Origin: Marisa cornuarietis | Lineage: Eukaryota > Mollusca > Gastropoda > Architaenioglossa > Ampullariidae | DNA length: 64,000 bases | Reading direction: 5' to 3' | Assembly: GCA_004794655.1 (NCBI GenBank) | Contig: SMMW01000568.1 | Location: forward strand, 795,001-859,000 | Shown: positions 44,982-58,700 of the stretch, piece after piece | Position numbering within the stretch: position 1 is the stretch's first letter | Layout of the letters: each line of letters begins with the position of its first letter | Made by a program: the position numbers and the translations under genes | The notes under the pieces: generated by a model | What the model was told of the DNA's origin: nothing | Seen by the model: only the letters and a program-made list of their open reading frames with translations | Database searches by the model: none

Positions 44982-46759
44982 ATGGCGCTGAGACTGCTTC
45001 TCTTTATTTTTATCTGTGGTGAGCAATTTTAACTTTCTCTTAATTTGAATTTTGTTCAGTTTTGAAGTGACTGTACTTATCGGTTTATATTAATATTATT
45101 CTTCTAATATGTCTTCGTCAGTCACACGTGGCTGAGGTGTTACCAAACGTCATTAGATGCGAGTGTTGTTGATTATCATCAATCTGGAGAATGAATCTTT
45201 CACTCTAGTGTAATTTAATTGCATTGGCTGTGGATGTTGGCAATTTTCAGGGCCCGGACATGCTTGTGACACTTGTTTATTTGACGAAATTCTGCTGTTG
45301 TTGCTCTAGAGGTCGCTACCCTAGATCCTTTAATAACAGTTACAACATTTATTTATTATGCCAATCTGTTCATCATTATTGATGATAATCTATAAACAAA
45401 TGTTCTCGTGTTCTGAAAAGTGAGAGTTACAATAACTGTGAAGCAATAGCAACAAAATATGTCATAACTACAATCGTCATATTCATGATATACATTTATT
45501 GCATATAGAAGTAAGCGTTGGCTTATTAACTAAGTTTATTGCTTCTTCTTCTCAATAATAATTAGTCCTAAAAAGTGGCTTCCACATGCATTAAACTATT
45601 TCAGTAACAATTTCCTATTCGATGTAGTATCGTAATAATTCTTTACACTTTTTGCCTTTTCAGGTTTGGCGGTGACCAGCTTGAAAGGAATAATCGCAAA
45701 TCTCTCGAAGGCAGAAGCCACAGGCACAAGATTATTTCAGAAGTGCAAGGGAGGTAATCTAATACTGAATGAACCAAACCTACAAATTACTGTTCTTCAT
45801 ACGTTTGTGTTTCGCGGAGACCAAACTCTGGCGAGCACCTCCATACCAGCCACAGGAATGTTTGAGGTAACTAGATTACCTGATTGATCTATGGATTGAT
45901 TAATGCATTTATTTATTGACACTTTTCTCTGACACAATCTCTGGGTTTTTTTACGACTTGTATAGGGCCGTCTAATGGTGGAGAAGGACGGACGAGTGAC
46001 TTTGAACAACCTCACATCAGATGACTTTGGGACATACCAGGTGGAAATCAACCTGGCTGAGAAAAAACTGATAAATACAATACGACTTGTTATTAAAGGT
46101 ATTTAACATAAACACAGATAAAAAAAAGAAGAAAAACATGGGTTAGATGGCTGGATGGTTAGAAACAAAAAGAAGCTTATGATGAATGAAATAAAACACA
46201 TTGTTAACAGCTTTTCCCCATTGTTTTTAGATCGAGTATGATAATCCTTAACCTGGCATGTTGAAAGAGAAAATTAAAACTGTTTAGTTTTTAAACCATC
46301 TCAACTGTCTGTATCTTTATATCAGGCATGCAATCAGTTTTACTAGTTTACTGTTTTAATGTACAATTTCTTTTGTTTGAATTAATTTTTCAAATAGAAC
46401 CCCCTAAAGCAGTCAACGGGAAGTTATTCGTAATGAAAAAGGTCTTGTCAGAGAGCAGTTCTAATCGTCTGACCTGCGGTACCTTTACAACACTTGGATT
46501 TCCACCCGTGTCAGCCGTGTGGACGGTAAATTAAAGCAATATCAAACGCGCAGACTGCTAATAAGTGATAAAACGAAGAACATTGAGGGCGTTGCATCTG
46601 TACAAGACTGTGGCTCAAAAATCGAGAGACTCCTTTATGGTTTAAAAATGTTTATGTTTACGCACGTTTTATACATTTCGAATGTAAATTAATGTTAGAT
46701 TTCTACACACTTTCTTAGATATTTGCAGACGTACGAAAGTAATGGTGAGCACGAGCGAC

Positions 46760-46832
<73 letters not shown>

Positions 46833-49214
46833 AAGAGGTCTACAGGCGTCTTTCAGTGAGTAAAATGAGAACTGTTTGTAACTTTATCTTTATAGGATCC
46901 AGCAGGTCGTAAGCTAAGCAGCGATGGGCTTGAGGATCAGTACTTTTACCTAGATCTACCTGCCGACACGGCTTACCCTGCCGACTACTCCTGTCAGCTG
47001 GACTGCCGAGCTCCCGACTTCTGTTGTCTTGACGACCAGTCGCCGTTAAGGTCACGTTCACACCTGCAGGTGTGCACAGAAGAAAGAAACACACAGAAGA
47101 AGGTGGCGGTCACGACGATACAAAGTGTCTCCGTTGACACCTTTTCACAACCTCAGCAGCGAGTCTCCGACTTTACCTGGACTATGCATAACCTACAGGA
47201 GTTGGAATGCAGTCAGACTGCTGTGGCCGCGATAGCTCACCTGACTAACCTTCAATCCAAAAGCGATATTTGCCTGAATAAAGTCGAGAACTTGGAAAAG
47301 AGGCTGAAAATAATCTTGGAGAATGTGAGGAACGTCAGTGAAGACTCTCGTCTTCAACTGAACCAAGACTTGGCTAAAATATGCAGAACTATTGTCGAGA
47401 CAGAAGGAAGCTTTGAGACTAAAATAAGCCAGTCACTGAAGCGTGTTGAGACGGAAATGCAGGACATCGCTAAAGCAGTAGAGACAGAGATCAAGAGTGG
47501 ACTTGATAATCTGCAACAAACTATAGGAAACGCAATATCCAGGCTAGAGGGAAAGTTCGATCAGCTGATTTCTGATTTAAGAAATTCTGTGGATGTAAAT
47601 CGAGAAAACGCGAGTCAAGAGTTGAAAAACCTCAGATACAGCACGGACACGCGGATGTCTGCATTTGAGGAAAAACTGCCAGCCAAGGAGGGAATATTTA
47701 TGTATCAGTTAGACAACATCAGCCAGATAGTAGAACGCATTCGCTCACACCAGTTACGAGAAGCTGGTATGTCCACTGAGCCACTTTCTAATCATCATCG
47801 TTGTCGTCGTCGTCGTCGTCATCGTCATCATCATTGTCGTCGTAGTACTAGTCTTCATTGTCAAAATTTGAATATAATTATCTGTACTAGAGTCCTTTCC
47901 GATTCTGTAATATTCTAATGCGTTTATTCTGCACGTTTTATTTTTTCTGATAATGTTTATTCTTGTATTTCTTGTTATGCAGAACGTAGATGTCTACAAA
48001 AAGATGGCTACATGTGGCAGTTAGAGAGTTGCCTCAAGGTTTCGTCTTACGAAGCGAACTACACTGCTGCCCAAGTTGTCTGCCGGGAAGATGGCGCTCA
48101 CCTGTTTGACCTTAAGTTACCTGACCTTGACGTGGAGCGACTGCGGTTGGCAGTTATAGAATCTAAGAGTACGTAACATATACATATCGCAGTCTTAGGA
48201 TGTAGGCCAATCTAACATTTAAGTATCACAGAAGGTCCCTAGAGTAAGGCACATGTTACTGTAGCAGTAGGAGGATCTTAGAGCACGTAACAGGTAAGTT
48301 CTTTAAAAGAGGAAGTCTTCTTCATCCCTTCTGTCTTTAAGGTTAAAGTGTATTTAAATTTTACGCTTACTTTGGCGTGAATATGAGTTTTATTAACTGA
48401 AGGTGATAATTAGCTTATATGCTATAGCATGCACCCTAGGAATATGGATATAAGGTGGGAGTTGGAAAGAGAGAGAAAAAAATTCCTTCCTAGAGTACAT
48501 CAGAAGCCTGATTAAGGAGAGTAAAGTCAAAAGTATTGCGTACAAATCTGTAATATCTGCTGAAGACATACTGTATACAATAAATACACACATATACACG
48601 CGAACATAATAAATATATGTATATATTTACAAAAAGATTACTGCAACAATTCATTATTCACCTATTCACCTTGTACAGGGGAAGAAACAGTGAGAGAAAT
48701 ACAAATTTTACCTACGTGTGTTATATGTAATCATGTCAGTAAAGAAACGATATAAAACTATGGTTTGTTTTTGACATGCACATTTATGTGGCATTCTAAC
48801 GACTTTTTACTTTGCCAGAAATGTAGATGCTAAACAGAGTAGGATGGCAGAGAAAGGGGCTCGCGATAGGGAAATTAAAGATGGGAGTAAGACATATTGG
48901 AGAGTAGGGGTAGACTGTTGTCTATATGAACCTCTATCTCTAGTATGACGATGATGGTGTTGATTTGTTCAGATAACGGCACGTTGCACCACGGCTATTT
49001 CATGGTTGGAGCAATTGACGTCAATTCTAATCACTCATTCCTTTGGACAGACGGAACCCCTCTTCCGCTATCATCTTCACTTTGGGGACCAAAGCAGCCC
49101 AACCCTGACAAACTAGAAGATTGTGTTTGGGCAGGAATAACTCTTCCTCATGTGTTATTGCACGACTTTAGTTGTAACTCTCCGGCTTATTTCATTTGTC
49201 AGTATGACATTTAA
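44982..49214 (+). CDS. Gene D: CREP-type secreted Ig-Ig-coiled-coil-C-type lectin, 599 aa
   Basis: Exons: 44982-45018, 45664-45866, 45966-46098, 46398-46525, 46896-47766, 47983-48168, 48973-49214 (stop TAA); 1,800 nt in all. Signal peptide MALRLLLFIFICG; Ig1 (exons 2-3); Ig2 with LTCGTF, VSAVW and DYSCQLDC; a coiled coil of about 230 residues; then a long-form CTLD: CLQKDGYMWQLESCLKV, CREDGAHL, WTDGTPL, LEDCVW and YFICQYDI. Such proteins are secreted, oligomerise through the coiled coil and bind glycans on foreign cells. The sugar motif is QPN in WGPKQPNPDK rather than EPN, and the usual WND is LHD, so calcium-dependent binding may be altered or lost. Two of the six Ig2 tail cysteines found in other members are absent here (DYSC for DYCC and SRSH for SCAK). 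Plus strand, opposite to its neighbours C and F. Every junction has GT/AG and the phases close exactly. Confidence 0.9.
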
Positions 49215-49369
49215 GAAGTATGTTAACATTTGTGTCTCAGAAAGGAATATCGCGGATAGGGCAAAATATACCATGTCATAGATCGTGTAACAATGTATTT
49301 TAACATTAAGGTTTTTGCTGGATAACTGCCATGTAAAAGAATACTGTCCATAACGTGTTTTACTAAGCA

Positions 49370-49375
49370 AATAAA
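49370..49375 (+). terminator. AATAAA polyadenylation signal of gene D
   Basis: First AATAAA after the stop codon, 156 nt downstream; another lies near 49,545. Confidence 0.5.
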
Positions 49376-49974
49376 TGTGAATATTAGGATGAACGTTAGC
49401 AGTAAGACTGGCTGGAGAGCATTGCTGTAAGAATAATGAATCTTTGTCTGCTATTATTAATTGCGCTGCATGCGAAACTTCAAAGATGTAATTGCTAGTT
49501 CACCTTCACTCAGTCTCCTGCCCCAAAATGTGTGGCTTATATCAATAAATGATAGATTTGAGTTGTTTGCTAACTGATTATCAGAAAAATAAAAGTATTA
49601 ACCGTGTTTCATTTATTTGGATAGGTTAAACAGCTTAAAATATTGACAAAAAACTAAAAGCTATACATTTTTCTGTCAGTAGTTGAACCAAATGGTAAGA
49701 ACGTGTCCTTATTTTATGGGTGATAGAGTTTTCTATGTTTGGTATATCATCCTAATGATGTTCTTTTTTGAATCTTCAAAATATGAATTTAATTATATGC
49801 CTTGTTTATACTTGTCAAAGTAGGCTTGTAGCGATGTTAATGTACCTTAACAAAATAAAATTGTAGTGCACACGTCATATTACAAAGGATATGTTCATTC
49901 TTAACGTATAGGGACCTTTAAGGCAAAATTGTGTTAAATGCATGAAATGCCATCCATTGAGAGGTTGATTGGAC

Positions 49975-52426
49975 GCAGGCTCCTGGCCAAGTACAAGACT
50001 TGCTGCTGGAACTGTGACCTCGACCTTCTTGTCTGTCTGCACGTGTACTTGTGCGCACGACCTTAGGGGCGACTGGTCGTCAAGACAACAGAAGTCGGGG
50101 GGTTGGCAGTCCAGCTGACAGCAGTAGTCGCCAGAGTCAGCCGTGTCGGCAGGTAGATCCAGGTAAAAGTACTGATCCTCAAACCCATCACTGCTTATTG
50201 TGCGACCTGCTGGGTCCTGTGAAAGTAAGAAATATTTTGAGTGAGTGTTTAGATTCTCTGTTCTGAACATGAGAAAACTACAGACATTTGCAAATGCCGT
50301 ATATCAAAGGAACACATGCACGCAGGTACATAAGCAGGCACGCATACATGCGCACACACACACACACTATCTGTTAGACACACTAATGTTTGTGCGAACT
50401 AAAATAAAAAAAGAGTACGCATTTTATATAGTTTTCATTTTTAACACAGTAAACAGACTAAAATTGCCATACGGAATTTTATATCTCATATCTGTGTAAT
50501 AAAAACACAGGTTTATAAGAATCACAAATACATAAACAAACCTTTTTCCTCTCCCTCTATCCCTTCCTTCATTCCTTTCTTTCTTTTGACATATTTAAAA
50601 TTCACTATGACTTTATTTACTTTAGTTACCTTCCATACTGCTGAAACGGGCGGAAACCCTAGAGATGTAAAGGTTCCACATTTTAGACGAATAGAACCAC
50701 TGTCTTAAAAGTAATTCTTGATTACAAAGAATTTCCCGTCGGTTAGTTCAGGTGGTTCTGCATCAAAAGACAAAAATGAAAGAGTACATTAAAATATTTA
50801 ATATAACGACTTTTTCAGCGTAAATCTGCCGCAGGTCACGCAAGTAAAACGACCGTATGATATATAATCCTCATCACAAACAACTTGCCGCCACAGGCTG
50901 CAGGTGAATTTGCATCAAATACATTAATATGTGCATACGTACATTTATACATACAAGCACACAAACATACTGACGTATCTCATGTTATTCTATCTGTATA
51001 TCGGACCTTATAAACTTCTATCCATCTCAACGTTAATTTTTCCATCTTCTCGCTTTGTTTATCCACCTTTCTGTCTTTATTTCTCCAACGACCAGCCGGT
51101 GCCATATATCTATCCATTCTTTAGTCTGCAGTTATTCATTATCCAGCTCTGTCTACCCGCTTATCTCTCTTCTTACCCCTGACGACCAGTCCGATGCTGT
51201 GTGTCTGCTTGTCTTCAGCCACTTGCACCTCCACACCGTAAGTCCCCAGGTCCTCTGACTTCAGGCCGGTCAACGTCACTCGTCCATCGCTGTCCACAAT
51301 CAGGCGGCCCTGTGAACAACGGTAAACATTTAGAAATAAGATATTAGGCAGAGCTTTCTATATACTTTTTAATCTGCTTCTTCTTTTATTTATCTCTTAC
51401 TTTAAGCTTTCCCGTGGCCGGTACAGACGCACTTGCGAGAGTTTCTCCTCCACGAAAAACATAAAGAACGGTAACATTTGGCGTTGGCTCGTTTAGTGTC
51501 AGGTTACTTCCCTTGCATTGCACAACTATACTGATATCTGTTTCCTTTATCTCCGCGGTATCTACACTCTTTCCTCTTGAATAGGCTGCAAGGGAACCTG
51601 ATGACAAAAGATGTCAGTGAGAAACATTTAGTTTTAATAAAATAATGAACAAGCATATGTTAACACTATTATTTTACTCGTATTACGAACATGATAAAGT
51701 TTATACTTTTTCAAGAGAGTTAAATTAAATACTAGATTAAATTGCACAGTAATGTTTATTTAATTCACCTTGTACAGGTTTTACTGAAAAGATGTGATGT
51801 ATAGTAACAACTAAATTTAGTTGTGACGTTACCAACAAACTGCAGATGTGTATAAGGACATTACAACAATGATGTAAAATTATAAACAATGATACATTCC
51901 TCTAAATCTTTTACCACAGAGGTGTTGCTCATGAACTCACCTCATCTCTATTTTTTTCTACTCAGATAATGAATGATGTCCACATTTTATCGGTTTTAAC
52001 AGACGAAATAAATATTCTTCATAACGGTTTTCTCAGTAGAGAAATATTTTCCCGATTACTGGATTCTTGAAAAAAGGGTTTGTATGTATAAATTTAACGG
52101 ATGTGCCTATATTCAGATGTTCGAAAAGGAAGTTTTCTGACTTGTGACTGGATGAAACAAATTATTAAAAAATAACTTTTTTGTCTAACAGGGGTATGCT
52201 CCTCTTGCAGGTAGACTTTATCGTAATGGGAGCAGCGGTGTCGGGTAAATACAAGGATATATGAGTTGCTTCTCGTTACAAACAAATTATGTGCGTCTTA
52301 GTCTTAGAAAACAACATTTAGCAGTCTTCGTCGAGTAGAAGTGGTGTTTTTTTCAGCTTCAGTCCAAAATGAAGTTACAGAACACTCACCCCAGAAAAGA
52401 GTGACGAGGAGCCCTGTTGCCGCCAT
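49975..52426 (-). pseudogene. Gene F: truncated copy of the CREP-type gene, sister of gene A
   Basis: Exons: 52426-52390 (MAATGLLVTLFWG), 51597-51401, 51309-51177, 50757-50630, and exon 5 from 50216. Exon 4 has a TAA at 50707-50705 (after KNYF), which would end translation inside Ig2. Exon 5 has lost about 40 nt after KKVEVT and stops matching the family at about 49,975, in the sequence that in gene C holds the transposon insertion; the coiled coil and CTLD are gone and the frame runs into unrelated sequence until 49,875. Exon 2 is identical in protein to gene A and the introns are nearly the same, so decay of F is recent. It lies tail to tail with gene D and head to head with gene E. A truncated Ig1-only product remains possible. 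Confidence 0.85.
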
Positions 52427-53400
52427 TTTCTCTTGGATGTGGCAGGAAGGGAACTCTTCTGAACAGATCATTGTAACTGATGATGTGCTAACTCAACATG
52501 TAGCATATTGAACTGCTTATACACCAGACATGTTCTATGGGTAAGTGATATCTAATGTCCATGTTTGGTGGGTGGAGTGGGAACCTGCGCGTGTCTACAT
52601 GTAAACCCGAAAAAGAACCAGACACTGGAATTTGATTTTTGGTTTTGCATTGATGCAATAACAAAATACAAATTTAATTGTCGACATAAAACTTAAATAA
52701 ATTTTGTTGCGACACCAAAAAATTAAACCCACTAAATTCAAGAAGAGCGTAAACTATCAGTTCAAACGACTCGTCCAAAATGCCGTAGTGAACAGACAAC
52801 TTTACAAACTTACAACACACCGTGCAGTGCAGACGACCAGAAAATTTTCCTTCCTTTAAAACAACAACAACAACAACAACAACAACAAAAACAATGATTG
52901 TCGTAAGCTTTGGCTCTTCACCACCTTAAGTCGCAGTCTTCGCTGTGGTGCTGTCTGCAGCTTCTACATTTTAGTTGCTGCCAGAAACCTCCCTCCCCCC
53001 CAACAGCGTCATACTGAACGCTTCATACACAGAATAGCTGCACTGAGTCAGTGATGTGGTCTGTGAGTTAAAACTGCGTAGAAATGTGATCAGGTCAAGG
53101 ACAACGACACATTCTTGGAAAAAATAGGCTTTAAGATGGAGTGCGTCCGGGAGAGAGGAGAAATAGAGGAGATGGAGTAAGAGAGGAAGAGACAGAGAAA
53201 AAGATATGAGAGACTCGTGAAGAGAAGAGAGATGATAAGAAATAGGAAGAGAAAGCGAGTAATTGTGTGAGATATACGTACTATGTCGGACTATCCGGCT
53301 GCTTGACTATTTAAATGATCTTCAAAATGAAGCACGAGCAGTGCTGCTTCTGTACAGCAATACTTTATAATGAATTAGAGCAGAGGATAGGTTTACCTAA
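51126..53400 (-). repeat. Segmental duplication of 300-3,153
   Basis: Exons 1-3, introns 1-2 and the 5' flank align with gene A from about 300 to 3,153 with high identity by eye; exon 2 DNA looks identical over more than 200 bases. Main differences are the retroposon in gene A intron 1, a stretch of (AAC)n at 52,860-52,890 in place of the C/T run of gene A, and small indels. Confidence 0.85.
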
Positions 53401-53614
53401 TGGAAGCAAACGCTCACTTTTTCTTGTTCTGCTCATACATTATACATACATGCGTACACACATACATATATCCTTGGAGACTTATCGGTCGTTCCTTAAG
53501 AAGCCCAGGTCGTGGGAAAGGTTGGCAAACATGGAAGTGAAATGTTTGAGAAAGTGAACTTACTCCTTGACGCTACACAGAAGGCCTCATTGTTAATACA
53601 TTAGGCATAGAATT

Positions 53615-53682
<68 letters not shown>

Positions 53683-53829
53683 CGTGCGTGGGCGTGTGCG
53701 TGTGCGCGTGCACGAACGTGTATGTGTGCCTGTGACCTGTGTTAATGATTCAACGATTTGGGTGAACGATTTTGACTTTTTGTCTGCTCTTGCATGCATC
53801 ATATACATCCCAACTGAGTGCTTCATATA

Positions 53830-55518
53830 TTACTAGTCAAATTTTCTTGTAATGCCATTAAAATCCATGTCCGACAAAAAAACAAACACAATGATTAAAG
53901 ACACACTACTCGTTGCGACGGCATAAGTAGAACAAATCGTTTCTGTGTAAATGACTTTCATCCGGCATAAGAGGATAAAGTGAGGATGGGCATTTAAGTT
54001 TTCTTAAGTCTGTTTGTTCTGATCTATCAAGCTAGTAATCATTCATTCTTCGTCAAACACAATAACTTGTAAAAGCATCGTTAAGTGTTTCAGTTAGAAG
54101 AAAATTAACGATCACAGATTGCAGTGAAAACAAGCCTTATTGTCTCACTAAATATAACTCTAAACTTTTCTTAACTTTCCCGAAAACATTTTGCGCAGAT
54201 GTAGCACCAGTTCCGTAAACTGAGAACATCCTGCACAGGACGGTGTGTATGGTTCGGGGGAGACTCTCGTATTTATTTCCATCCAAGGCGTCAGACAGCT
54301 GCGAGAGAGAGAGAGAAGGACAACAAAGCTGTGAGTAGAAAAGTAGGACCCTTAAGGCTTGCGCTAGAAAAGGAGGATAAACTGGATTAACAACAATTTC
54401 TGGAAAAAAGTTCTGATTTAATGTGAAACATTTTTGGTGACGTTTCTAAGCAGTTAATTATAAAACTTTATAATTCTAACAGAAGAGTTGTATTCTGCGC
54501 TTATGTTTCTATGCACTTAATTATCTGTGAAAGACGAAAAAATCCTCAAAGTTATACAAGAAATAGATTTTTCTAATTAAAGATTAGCTTTTTGAAAAAA
54601 TGAGTAAAAATAGCACACAGCTCCAGAAGATAAGATTATCCGACACAGAACATTATGAGGAGATTCCAGTTATTTTCTAGACACTACTGCGGGACAAACT
54701 GGCGTCTGCAGCTGGATTTTAGTAAGGCTTTAATTAAATAATTCGAACGAAGCTTCAATTTGATAATTGAAACAAGGTCTCGTCTTGATAACTAGAACAA
54801 ATAAGACTACGACAATAGACACAGAAAAGAATAAATTGAAAATAAGAGAACAATTCAGAAAATAATCAACAAAGCATACGAAAGACTAAGATTAGTTGAC
54901 TGGGTAAGTAGACTACGGCTACATCGAAACAGAACAACGCAACAAAGAAATAGAGCAGTGCTTAGACTAAACGAAAAACAAGAAAAGAAAAAGACTAGGA
55001 CGAAATATTTAGAAAACAGATTAAACTGTATATATATATATATATGACAGAAAACGCTAATCCTAGCTAATGAGAACCAGATACTGACTAGTGAAATAAT
55101 GAGCTACAAGTAGAGAATAAGAAGACGGTGACCACGAGATAACTGATAATTAGAGCAAGTCTACGGCTTGATACTAAGATCAAAACTTGCACTAAATAAA
55201 TAGGAAAAAAACACAAACAACGAGTTTGTACTTACAACAGGGTCACGATTAAAGAATCAGTTCACGATTACTTTGAACATGGTCACAACTAGATAATTTG
55301 AACAAACAGGGCTGAGATTAGAGAAGGAGGAGAGACAAGGCTTACACCAAAGCGTTTCCATGGCAAAGTTGTAGGAAGGTATTTTGTAATTACGTTTTGT
55401 AATGATAACAGTGTATATCATAGCAAAGCTCGGAGGAAAGTGATAAATGTGTCCAAAATATCACGAATGATGTCAAGAAAGCGGCATGTTTATGGAGGAA
55501 GTGCAGGGATACATGCAG

Positions 55519-55592
<74 letters not shown>

Positions 55593-55690
55593 TCTTTCTT
55601 TCTTTCTTGCTTTTCCTCTCTAACTGCATAAGAAAACGTTGAAAGATCTGCTAAGAGTTAGTAAAAATAATTCTTTTCATTTAACAGGTC
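53830..55690. other. Intergenic between gene F and gene E; nothing coding seen
   Basis: Lies between two divergent first exons (F at 52.4 kb, E at 55.7 kb). It is A-rich with a (TA)n run near 55,029 and a (CA)n run at 55,520-55,590. No exon or known repeat was recognised. Confidence 0.45.
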
Positions 55691-55707
55691 GCTTCCTGAC
55701 TGACAGA

Positions 55708-58700
55708 ATGAGTGTAACATGGACTATCTGCTGTTTCATTTTTGGTAAGTGTGTTTCACTCTCATCAAAGGCCATAGATACATGTCTTTTAGCTGCCTTC
55801 AAAGTTAATTTACCAACTCACAACAACGTGAATGGAAAAAATGGGGACCTGTAGGTTATCTGCCGACCTTCATGGCCTGAAATGGCTTTGCTTCCCACCC
55901 TCAGATACAATGTGTGATAAATGACCGTACGCGCAGGGCGGTGTTCACTTTCACCTGGGAGTGAACGACCTGCACCTTGACTTCTGTTAATCATCCTTTT
56001 GTAGACATTCTCTTTATTCCTGTGTTAACTATTTTTCTATTTCGATGAATCAATGGGAGTCGGGGGGAATTGCACTTGCTGTTATCACTGGTACTGCAAC
56101 ACTTGCTACTCTAATGGCCAACGGACATGGCTTAGTTTGTGATAAAGATAACAACGCGAGGATAATTGTTAATTTTATTATAACAAGTAGTTTCCGAATC
56201 TAGGGTAAGTTTGAACTTTAGGGTAAGGTAGGAGATACTAATGAAGTTCTGTTAAACTGATTAAGTGTCATAAATTCCCTGCAAAGTTCAAGGTCGGGGC
56301 ACACGAGAAAAACCCTTTTCTGATTCATTTTGGTACGAGTGTATCAACTATCCCATTTATTGATGTTCTTTACCGGGCAAAGCCCCTAAGAGTCAAACGT
56401 TCAAAGTGCCTCAACGTCCCTTTCTGTTAGCAGGTCTCTGGTGATATCGCACACAACTTTGCCAAACTTGGTCAAACCTTCGACATTTGCTCTTTTAACA
56501 CATTCGCTATGTGACATAAACGTTGTTAAGGAGACATGGGTTTTACTCTGGTAAGCGTCATACTACCTTTTACGCCTACGAACAGAAATACGTTTAACGT
56601 AAGGAAACACATATTCGAATGAAGCAGCCCTCACCTTAGTGGGAATGGCGAATGAAGACGAAGAGAGAGATAAATGAACTGACATGATATCGAAGAACGT
56701 CAAGAAAAGAGAACGCTATGTAGGGAATTCTTTTTGAAAATCTATTGGATGAACAAATAATTCAAATTTATATATTAATATTATATACCTATAATCATTT
56801 TCTTTTCTATTAAGTAAATTTTGAGCACACCTTGTAAAGTAGCAAAAACGCATAACACAGAGACACCCAGTACTCGCCTATATACACAGCAATCAAGTTT
56901 TGACATTCGTAGTGAAAATATTCATTTCTATTTACCAGGCTGTCTAGTTACCTGTTCAAAAGGAAAGAGTGTGAATACCACAGAGCCAGACAAAACAGAC
57001 ATTACAGTCGTCATGCAGTGCAGGAGAAGTAGCCCGACACTGAACGAACCAAATCCCAACGTTACCGTTCTTCGTGTCTTTGTATTCCGCGCGGAAGAAA
57101 TTCTTGCTGCCACAGAAGAACTAAAGGTAATGTGAGTGAGTGAGTGAGTGAGTGAGTGAGTGAGTGAGATTAAAATAATTTTTGGCGGTTTCGGCAGCAT
57201 CGTCTGTTTGTGGACATTGATGGAAGAGTGACCTTGACCGGAGTGACCTTAGAGGACGTCGGAAAATACCGCGTGCAGGTCGAAGAGACTGAGGAAAATC
57301 GAACACGGAACATCGAGCTGATCATTGGGGGTAACAGTAGGGAACAACGGAAGGATAATGCTATTGTAAAATAGTCGTTCTGTTTTTTTTACTAAATATT
57401 TTTTATTTGTCTCTTCCATTGGTGGCTTTGCAGAATAAATGACTTAGTTTTCTCTTTTGCTTTCTACTCAGGTATTGATAAAGCAACAGTCAGTAAATAT
57501 ACGCGTGTGTCTGTGTGTCTGTTTGTCTATCTATTCGTGTGTCTGTGTGTGAGTGTGTATGTCTGAATGTATTTTGCAGATTCGCCTGAAACAGTAGACG
57601 GAAAGTTATTCGTGATGCAGGATCCCTCGTCATCTAACAATTCTATACGTTTGAAGTGTGGAACCTTTAGCAAACTGGGGTTTCCGCTCGTTTCAGCCAT
57701 GTGGAGGGTAAATTAACATCAGATATATCAAAGCGACTTTATGTAGGTTTCTTGCTTATTTTCGTTGAGGTGTAATTGTATATAAATGAGATTTACGAAC
57801 ACCAATAGTCTCTTTTCTTTTCTCTGGTAACAGGATCCCGCAGGTCGCACACTAAGCAGTGACGGGTTGATTAATAAGGATCAGTACTTTTACCTGGATC
57901 TACCTACCGACACGGCTGACTCTGGTGACTACTGCTGTTATCTGGACTGCCAAGCCCCCGACTTCTGTTGTCTTGACGACCAGTCGCCGCTAAGGGCGTG
58001 CGCAAAGGTGCACGTGCAAACAAACAAGAAAATCATTTCATTGGAATCGTTTACGAAACTGCAAGAAAATGTCTCTGATTCGACTAATAAGTTGGTTAAT
58101 TTATCAGAGCTTGATATTAAGAACTGTAGCAGCCCGGTTGATGAATACATGAGCAAAGTGCAGACATTGGAAGAAGAAATTCGGAAAGAATTAGGGAGTG
58201 TGATGAACATCAGCGCAGAGGCTGGAATGCAGCTTGAGAAACAAACAAGGCAGATGTTCTGGAACTTTCAGCTGCAGGTAGATTACAACTTGTTGACAGC
58301 TGTGGAATCCTGTAATAAACTTCATCAACATTTCATGAAAGCAGCCACAGGACTGGAATCAAAATTGACAAATACATCGGACAAAGTTGAAGCGCTGGAA
58401 CAGAGGTTAGACACAAAGTTAGCTGAAATACAACAGGCTAGCGATAAAGCTGATGGCCGACTTGAGACAAATATGAACCACTCCATAGAGAGTCTCCAGA
58501 ACTATCAAAAACAGCTTGATTATAACATGTCTACATCTCTGGAATCCTTCAAGGAACTTCAGAAGCGTCTAATGAAAGCAGACATGGGACTAGAGCTAAC
58601 ATTGACGTCAGTCTTAAACCAGGTAGAAGTTTTGAAGAAGAAATTAGATAAAGGTGGAGAAGTGGAGTTACAGATAGCAGAAGTGTCTGGAACAGTAAAC

